Both the position numbers and the translations under genes were made by a program. This document shows positions 56,783 through 64,000 of a stretch of 64,000 bases of DNA, in pieces (the first letter of the stretch is position 1; each line of letters opens with the position of its first letter). Below the pieces are notes generated by a model. That model did no database searches, was not told the DNA's origin, and was given only the letters and a program-made list of their open reading frames with translations. This DNA is from Neoceratodus forsteri (taxonomy: Eukaryota; Chordata; Ceratodontiformes; Ceratodontidae): contig CM028136.1 of the NCBI GenBank assembly GCA_016271365.2, positions 472,748,001 through 472,812,000 on the forward strand, read 5' to 3'.

Positions 56783-56904
56783 GTATATATCAGACTGCCT
56801 TTCCTTAATAGTGGCAGGCAAATATGCACTGCTAAGTGCTGTCTTCATCTTATTAATATACCAAAGGTCCAATGTTGCTTTGGAAGGTCAGCCGTAGGCT
56901 ATGT

Positions 56905-57692
56905 GCTGCCATAGCTTTGGAATAAGCTGCAGAAAACTTAAAAATTGTCCCATCCCATCAGCCTGTCTGCATTCAAAATGCTATATGTGTGTCATTGCAA
57001 GGAATCCTGCAACTGCTTCTCCTAAATTGTTTTCTTTACAACCTTATTCAGTGATTATTGTATGGTGCATACTGGCACCTCTCTGCACCCTCATCCTACC
57101 CATCTCCTGTTAACCTAATCACATGTATTGGAGGTTCTGCCAGGTTACCCACTAAGTGTTCTCTCTACCAGTTTCTTCTGTACCTTGCAACAGAGGCCCT
57201 TTCATAGGGTCCTTATATACTGTAACTGATTTCACTATTGTTGTCTTGAGTCCTTTCCTGCAGAGGCTCTGCACTTGGGCATCTCCCTGTAATTTCACAT
57301 CTTCTGTAAATTCTCTATGTACTGCTTATTACTGCATCTCTAAACTTGAATGGTCTACTGCCCCTCCCAAAAGTTATGTTCATATAAGTACTTCATGTCA
57401 TGTAAATCAGTTTGACCTATGCACTTTCGTACATACTAAATATAGGTAGTTGCCTGCTAGGCAGGATCTTTTTCCTTTTTCTTTTACTTCTTCTTTTTCT
57501 TTCCCTTTTAATGTTTATTGCCAATCACTTATTGTATATTGTTTTATATTATACTATAGCTGATCAGTTGTATATTTCAAATGTGTATATTCTTTTTGTA
57601 TGATGGGTTCTTGTATGTCACCCAGGTACATCTTGATAATGAGTACTCCTCAATGGTGTTCGCCTGGATAAATAAAGATTTTGATCGATATA
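56905..57692 (+). pseudogene. LINE 3' end (L2/CR1 superfamily)
   Basis: A frame at about 56910-57010 reads LWNKLQKT, a stop, then KLSHPISLSAFKMLYVCHCKESCNC, the final coding block of this superfamily (WN.LP.....S...FK). A 3' UTR of about 650 bp ends GGATAAATAAAGATTTTGATCG at 57668-57689, a polyadenylation-like AATAAA then a short tail. The 5' part is absent. Confidence 0.65.
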
Positions 57693-58281
57693 TATGTGTC
57701 TATATATATATTATAGTGGTGCGGTCGCGCCACTATAGTTAGGGTTCAGCGGTCACTTACATACTAAACTCAAATGTTTGCACATTAATAACTTTGGACC
57801 TGTTCAACAGATTTGCCTGACATTTGGTATTCACAGTGGGGCATGGTAGGTCTCTTGATCTGCCAATTGTGTTTCAGTCGGACTTACGGTCTTTGCATAA
57901 GAAAGTGCTGAAAAATGCAAAATTATCCATTTTTGGAGGCAGCTTTTGGGATTCTGGATGTGGTCCTGCACAGTTGTTGAGCGGTATGCCACTCTGCAGG
58001 ATGGCTTGTTTGAAGGAGCTTTGGTAGCCAAACATGCCGCTTTTTATTTGGTGAAAAATATTAAGGCATTCAAAAGTTATGCCACTTTTAAGTTCCCATT
58101 ATAAGTCAATGGGAAAATTTATATGTATGATTTGTGAACAAAGAATGGGGTTCTGGCCATCTGGTCCAGCCTGGCGGTCAAAGAATTTGCAGCATCACGG
58201 TTCAAGAATCTTTGTCCCAGAGGGTTTCCAAAATTCTTTGATCGGGAGGTCCACCATTTTGTTTTTACATTTCTGATCGAA

Positions 58282-59240
58282 AAACACAAATATCTCGGCT
58301 CAGGGGTCACTTCTGAAGAAAAACTTTGATGGGTTTACTCAGGGGGCTCTGATCTATTGAGCCATGCCTTTGGTTTCATCCAAATCAGTTAAAAAAATAG
58401 AGTTATAAACTTTTAAAATCTTCATTCGCGGCTTGCAAATGATCTTTGATCGCGAGCCTGCAAATTCTTTGATCGTGATCTTGCATCATGACCTAAAAAC
58501 ACAAATTTCTCGGCTCACGGGTGGGCTAGGGACACAAATGAGGATGGGTTTTGCTCAGGAGGGTCCGTTCTGTCGAACCGTAGCATTGGTTCACTTTAAA
58601 TCGGTGAAAAATTTGTTTCACCATTTTTTATTCTTTGATCGTGAGTGTGCAATTTCTTTGATCACAAGCCTGCAAATTCTTTGATCGTGAGATTCTTTGA
58701 TCACGATCGTGCATCGTGAGCGAGGAATGAGATGTCCAGATTAAAAAATAAATTTTCTCAGCCCAGGGGTGTCCTAGGAAGTCAAATGAGGGTGGGTTTT
58801 ACTCAGGAGGTTTCGTTCTATCGAACCATGGCAGTGGTTTATGGCAATTCTTTCAATTTTTGGATTTATAAGATTTTGAAATTCTTTGTTCATGAGCCTG
58901 CAAATTCTTTGATCGTGAGCCTGCAAATTCTTTGATCGTGAGATTCTTTGATTGCAATCGTGCATCGTGAGCGAGGGACGAGATGGTCCAATTTAAAAAT
59001 CTATTTTTGTCAGCCCAGGGGTGTCCTAGGAAGTCAAATGAGGGTGGGCTTCACTCAAGGAGCTTCATTCTGTTGAACCATAGTGGTGGTTTACCGCACT
59101 TCCTTCAATTTTTTGATTTATAAGGTTTTTAATTCTGTGTTTACAAGCCTGCAAATTCTTTGATTGTGAGTCTGCAAATTCTTTGATCATGAGATTCTTT
59201 GATCGCCATCTTTGATTGCAAGGGAGAGACAAGATGGCCA
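58282..59240. repeat. About 250-bp tandem units in family E copy 2
   Basis: AAAAACACAAATNTCTCGGC-type starts occur at 58282 and 58497, and diverged starts (AAAAATAAATTTTCTCAGCC) at 58742 and 58994. Each unit ends with clustered ATTCTTTGATCGTGAG and GAGCCTGCAAATTC words. Confidence 0.8.
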
Positions 59241-59939
59241 GATTTTTTATAATGGAATAGATAGGGAAATTTTAGTAATCTTTGATATTGAATATCTTGG
59301 AAATGGTTTTGTCTTTTTACTTGAAATTTGAAAGGAAGAAAGGGAACATCACACAGATGTGCCTTTTGGCAGTTTGGTCAAAAAATATTACAGGGCTGCA
59401 AAGTTAAGGCACTACAAAGTTGACACTTTTTCCCATAGGATAACATTACGGCATCCACTGCATTAAAGGAATTCTTTGCCGCCCTGCTGCAAAATAACAG
59501 TTTGGTCTTTTGGGCTGAAATTTTGAGGGAAGAAAGCCAACATCCCACCGATGTGCCTTTTCATGGTTTGGTGAAAAAATATTACAGGGCAGCAAAGTGA
59601 CGGCACTCGGAAGTTGATGCTTTTTTGCCATAGGATAACATTATGGTGTCTCGTCGCGTCTTTCAGGGCCTGTATCTCGGAAACAGTGTGAGATATGGAC
59701 TTTTCAACACAAAAATGCTTAGCCCCCCAAACAGGGGCTAAGTACAAAACTAGCCAGGAAAGTCATAATTCATACAAAATTTTTAATTTTTTTCTACGTC
59801 ATACGGTTCCTGAGATAGAAGCAATTTAGTATTCCAAGTCCTAATTTTCTGCTCTGAGGAAAATTATTATGCATACATTCTTTGTTTTCACTGTATTTTT
59901 TCAATGCAGTTTTTGGGGAAAAGAAGGGTGTGCCCTTTC

Positions 59940-60640
59940 ATTACTGTGCCAGTTAGTGTTTCCAGTTGTGCTTCCATTACCGTTCGCATCACCGTTCCCA
60001 TCTACGCCACTGTGTGCGTTACGGTTTGCATTTTCATTTGCACTTGTGTTTCCATTTCTGTTTCGTTTGACATTATTGTTGCTGTTACCATTATCATTTG
60101 CATTTGCAATTGCAGTACCGTGCCCATGCGCGTTATGGTTTGCATTCCCATATGTGCGTGCGTTTCTGTTTCTTTTGGCTTTATTGTTGCTGTTACCATT
60201 ACCATTTACATTTACAATTGCAGTACCATAACCGCGCTCATAACGGTTTGTGTTTCTGTACATGCTTGCATTTGCATTCGCATTTGTCTTTCCTTTGGCA
60301 TTATTGTTGCTGTTACCATTACCATTTGCATTTACAATTGTGGTTCCGTGACTGCACATTACGGTTTGCATTTTCATACGTGCTTGCGTTTCTGTTTACT
60401 TTGGAGTTATTATTGTTGTTACCATTACCATTTGCACTTACAATTGAGGTACTGTGAATCTGCGCATTATCAGTTTCGTTCCGTATGCACTTCCATTTGT
60501 GCCTCCGTTTACGTCACTGTTTGCTTTGGCGTCACTTTGTACTTGCATTTCTATTACTGTTTGCATTACCATTTACTTTTGTGTCACCATGTGCATCACC
60601 ATTTGCACTTTTGTTTGCATTGCACTTACTGTTACTATAG
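59940..60640. repeat. Hexamer-based array with 110-120-bp higher-order unit
   Basis: Hexamers such as GTTACC, ATTACC, GTTTGC and ATTTGC follow each other in 6-bp register. The higher-order mark TTATTGTTGCTGTTACCATT appears near 60075, 60181, 60301 and (shortened) 60411. Confidence 0.85.
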
Positions 60641-60720
60641 TCACACAAAATCATGGGCTCCCACCAACTTGCACAACTTTCTACTTTTCTATTCTTTCTT
60701 AAAAAATAAGGAAATTCTAT

Positions 60721-61090
60721 GCAAAAAACTTCATTAATGCATCAGTTAGGGTTCTTTTACAGCAACAAAAGTGAGGAAATTCGACATTAGGGTTCCCACC
60801 CCTTGCACCCCACCCCCACCCTGTCCCCACCAACAGGCATCAGGGTGTGCATTGGGGTCATCGGTCCTAACTCGCACCCCATCCCATGTGTAAACAAGCT
60901 GAGGTGGTGCAGTGTAGGGGAATGGGGTGAGAGTTAGGACCGACAACCCCAACCACACACCGATGCCTGTTGGTGGGGGCAGGATGGGGGTGGGGTGCAA
61001 CGGGTGGGAACCCTAATGTCGAATTTCCTCACTTTTGTCACTGTAGAAGAACCCTAACTGATGCATTAATTAAGTTTTTTGCATAGAAAA
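60721..61090. repeat. 3' foldback of family E copy 2
   Basis: GCATCAGTTAGGGTTCTT pairs with AAGAACCCTAACTGATGC. Inside, AGTGAGGAAATTCGACATTAG pairs with CTAATGTCGAATTTCCTCACT, and CCAACAGGCATCAGGGTGTG with CACACCGATGCCTGTTGG. Arms are about 170 bp. Confidence 0.9.
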
Positions 61091-61109
61091 TATATATATA
61101 TATTATATA

Positions 61110-62981
61110 TGTAACTGACTAGCCCTTAGATTACCCCCAGTAATTCATTGTCTTTATCTCTCTCAAACATCAGTGGCCAATCTGATGGTTGTGGACTCTG
61201 CCTTGGGAAAACACTACAGATTAGGTTCAGTGACTACATCTAGTCTTCATGCCCTTACATGATCATGAAGAGTAACAGTAGAATTGAAAGATGCCCAGTT
61301 CAGTCTGTGTATTCATTTGCCCATGTGCAAATCAATTATTTCATAAGCTTCGATTTCACAGTTTGCTAGATGTACCAATCTCTGTCTTTGTACTAGACAG
61401 ATCCTTCCCAACAGGCATCAGCAAACTGGCTGGTGTATTGATGGTGTCTAATGATGTGGTTTTTACCCAATAAATAATTAAGTTACATTCTGTATGACCC
61501 TACATTTTATTTGTTCATGTCCACCAGAAGTGTAATCTTACTCTTCTGCTGACTCTCCTTTATTTGATCACAACTACCATATTAAAAGAATGTGAGTGCA
61601 GCTCACCTATTCTTGGTTTCTTAAATCTAGATTAACATGTGAACATATCGAAAGACTGCTGTAGATGACATGTGTATAGACTATATTGAAGAGAGAATGT
61701 CTTTTTTTCCTTATATTTATAAAATGAAAGAAAAAAAACACAACAGTCTGGCAGAACATACATTTTTGTGATGATCCTATGTTGCCATGTGTCTCTTTGT
61801 TTATGAAACATTAAGTTCTTTACAGCATATTTATATTTCTAAAACTGTATATACCATGTACAGTAACACAATGGCATAAAAGCTGTATCAAAAGAAGGAA
61901 TGGAAAAAAATCAACAGTTAACTGAATAGGAAAAATAGCCAAAAAAGGGACACATGCCATAGTACATTCTTGAAGAAGTGAAATACTATTCTGTAATGTT
62001 ATTTATTTTAAAAGTGAAAAAGCATATCCTTTAGTCATCAGTTCAAACAGTCTTGTCTTTAACCCTCCCACCACCAACACCACCACATCCAAGTAACCAC
62101 ATTTTTTCTATCACATTTTAATTCCTCACACAGTCACCAAATTGTCACAAAGACATCAGCTTCAGTAGAATAAAACTATCCAGTTACACTTCTGTCTGAA
62201 GGAATGCACACTGAAGCATAATCAAATATTAGAATGCATGAATATACAACTTGGTAAAGCCCACTTGCAGATTAATATACTGTACTACAACTATCTGTCA
62301 ATGCCACAGGAGTAATAATTATTACAATGTATGGAGAAATGAGTGCTGATAAAATGGGGAAGAAATGATTATGACAGAAAATCTGACTATCAGATGGCAT
62401 AGATATGACGAATCCTACTGTATATACATACACACATGGTCACATTCATCGGGGATAGCAGCATTGACAAGTTGTGACAATCAGAGGGTGTTCATCAATT
62501 TAACCCTAGACCTCAGCCACATCAGCAAACATTGTGAAGATAGCACTGGAGTAATACCATCTTTATTGAACTGGTATAGGTCACTGTCATATGTGATTTT
62601 TGAATCAGACTCATGTAAGTGGAAATGAAAAGCATTTTAGCCATCTGAGCAGATAGACAGAATGAATGATTACAGTGTACAAGAGATCAATTGTTACTAT
62701 GTATGTGTCAGGTGTATGTGGGGGCTAACATTGCTATTCTATGATATAATGTTCAGCATATTGCAGAACATGCAACAACAAAACTATTTATCCTTAGAAA
62801 ATAAGAAAAAGCAGTTTTGAGAAGTGAAGAGCTCACACAGTACAGTGCAAACAATGCACATGTGATCATGATAGGGTGTAGCGACATTGACACAAGGTAT
62901 CAATTTGTGCAAAATACTTGAAAAATCAACTGCAAAATCAACAATTACATCCAGAACTAACAGAGAGAGGTACAGTAGGTG

Positions 62982-63015
<34 letters not shown>

Positions 63016-63700
63016 TTTAAGATCACAAATCATTCAAAGAGCTGCAGCGACTTCTTCGTGTGTCAGGTTTACAAACTGCAATAGATGAGAGAGCTGCAGT
63101 TTCTACAGAAATCATGAAAGCATTAAATCTTTTGTTTTTTTATATATGATCAGTCACAGACTAATTTCTATGTCAGTTTTCAGCAGACAGCAATCTTAGA
63201 AAACACAGTAGAGATGCTCCCTGACAATTTGAAAATAGGAAATAGAAATGCGGTTTGAAAATCAGTGTCACAGAGCGGTCTGTAATTGCTGAAGGGAGGG
63301 TTGGCTGGGAGATTTTGTATAAGCTTTATGCAAAAGAAATCAGTGATAAAAAGAAAAGCAAAAGTAACTGCACATGCACTGTAGGGGGCTGTGGCATGCG
63401 ATGATGAATTCATAATTAGGATACTGGGGGATTTTCACCCCCCAGTGTCACTATTATGTTACTTTGGGGAATGGGGTGCATGTGCTGAGGGGAGGGTCAA
63501 ATGGGGGGTCTTGTATAGGTTTTATATAAAAGAAATGGTCAATCATGGCAGACCACTGAAAATAAAAATAAGTGCAGTATGGAAGTGCTTCTGGTTCTCA
63601 GGCTTGGAGGCCACCATTGACACCTTATCAAATTGTATGGTCACAAGGAATGACATAGTCATTTCCTCAGTGCAGTAGGTCTGCAGGGCTACATCCACTG
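61110..63700. other. AT-rich DNA without recognised genes
   Basis: No coding motif is recognised. (GA)n lies at 62984-63013. The phrase TTGTATA.G.TTTAT..AAAAGAAAT recurs at 63314 and 63514, about 200 bp apart, each preceded by a TGAGGGGAGGGT/TGAAGGGAGGGT phrase, so there is a diverged duplication at 63280-63545. Confidence 0.45.
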
Positions 63701-63719
63701 CAGCCCACAAAATATGGGA

Positions 63720-64000
63720 TTGGGATAAATCACCACATAAAAAAACAGTAAACTCTCTGTGGACAGCTGTCAAGGGGAAAACATTGGAACTCGAAGAACA
63801 ATATGTACCAAATAAAAATCAGGATAGGAGAGGAAAAAACTGGAGTTCCAAATGTCATGTACAAAAGACATTGGAAAATCATTCTATGCCTGTGTAAATA
63901 ATAAAACATCAGACAGATCAATAGAACCATTGAATGTAGAATCAAATGAAATAACAGAATCGAAACAGATGGTAGAAATGTTCAATAATTACTTTTGCTC
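63720..64000 (+). pseudogene. LINE ORF2 linker fragment, runs off the window
   Basis: A frame from about 63735 reads LWTAVKGKTLELEEQYVPNKNQ, and after a shift near 63860, DIGKSFYACVNNKTSDRSIEPLNVESNEITESKQMVEMFNNYFC. This is the pre-RT linker of CR1/L2-type LINEs (KSFY.Y...K...I.PL...G...........LN.YF). The RT would lie beyond the window end. Confidence 0.65.

Larger units (their letters stand above)
57711..61090. mobile_element. Non-autonomous element, family E, copy 2 (about 3.4 kb)
   Basis: Same plan as 40317-42348: a 5' palindrome TATAGTGGTGCGGTCGCGCC then ACTATAGTTAGGGTT; TTTGCACATTAATAACTTTGG; a copy-specific array of about 250-bp units (58282-59240); 195-bp direct repeats (59346, 59541); CGGTTCCTGAGATAGAAGCAAT; an expanded hexamer-type array (59940-60640); and a 3' foldback (60721-61090). 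TA repeats flank it. The 277-codon plus frame and 158-codon minus frame over the array come from 6-bp periodicity, so I do not call them genes. Confidence 0.75.

Noticed and set aside
58420..59220. Regularly spaced repeats resembling a CRISPR array
   Set aside because: The repeats are diverged, the spacers are themselves homologous, and the DNA is eukaryotic with no cas-like genes.
59904..60737. 277-codon open frame on the plus strand
   Set aside because: It lies across the hexamer array. Six-base periodicity avoids stops, and the protein is a monotonous Cys/Ile/Thr/Val pattern.
1..64000. LTR retrotransposon or endogenous retrovirus
   Set aside because: I saw no paired long terminal repeats, no primer-binding site, and no gag, protease, integrase or envelope motifs. 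All RT sequences belong to non-LTR clades.

Overview
This window reads as repeat-dominated, gene-poor nuclear DNA of a vertebrate. There is no operon structure, no rRNA and no convincing intact host gene. Seven CR1-type LINE fragments, three Tx1-type LINE copies, L1- and L2-like LINE pieces, CORE-SINEs, hAT transposase remnants, many foldback elements and AT/CA microsatellites fill most of it. The CR1 tails (repeats of GTTTCTAT preceded by a 'TGGGCAGACT...' block) and the Tx1 elements fit an amphibian-type or lobe-finned vertebrate genome. A caecilian is my best guess, but this comes from remembered repeat style and not from a search. Every coding region that I recognise belongs to a transposable element and is broken by stops or frameshifts.

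Layout. 0-5 kb: a degenerate short-motif array, a CR1 copy (+) and unassigned sequence. 5.05-9.96 kb: a Tx1-type LINE (ORF1 with zinc knuckles, ORF2 with an EEP endonuclease and RT remnants) with a Harbinger-like MITE lodged between its ORFs. 10.6-18 kb: a CR1 (-), then an L1-type LINE (-) split by a 2.3-kb CR1 (-), then another CR1 (+). 18.7-21 kb: degenerate GC-richer tandem arrays interrupted by an L2-like 3' end. 23-25 kb: AT-rich duplicated blocks. 25.15-29.5 kb: the 3' end of one Tx1 element joined directly to the 5' end of another. 29.5-31.2 kb: a tRNA-derived SINE and an L2-like LINE. 32-38.9 kb: two CR1 fragments and several long palindromes. 39-40.2 kb: a LINE endonuclease split by a TTAA-flanked inverted-repeat element that itself contains a SINE. 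40.3-44.5 kb: two related non-autonomous elements set in TA microsatellites. 44.5-50 kb: a hAT element with decayed transposase, then a possible lone exon. 51-57.7 kb: a CR1, a nest of foldbacks, a second hAT 5' half in opposite orientation, another foldback and a LINE 3' end. 57.7-61.1 kb: a larger second member of the 40.3-kb family. 61-64 kb: plain AT-rich DNA ending in a LINE fragment.

Nothing here looks like a cooperating gene system. What is notable is the architecture: (1) end-to-end Tx1 junctions sharing the motif AATAAA...TCCCCTACT; (2) an apparently unnamed family at 40.3 and 57.7 kb with a 5' palindrome, internal 194-bp repeats, a hexamer-based array and a 3' foldback of about 340 bp, whose terminal motif also caps a different 2.1-kb element; (3) an unusual density of long inverted repeats, some with TTAA or TAA target duplications; (4) one unassigned interval with good splice signals at both ends.
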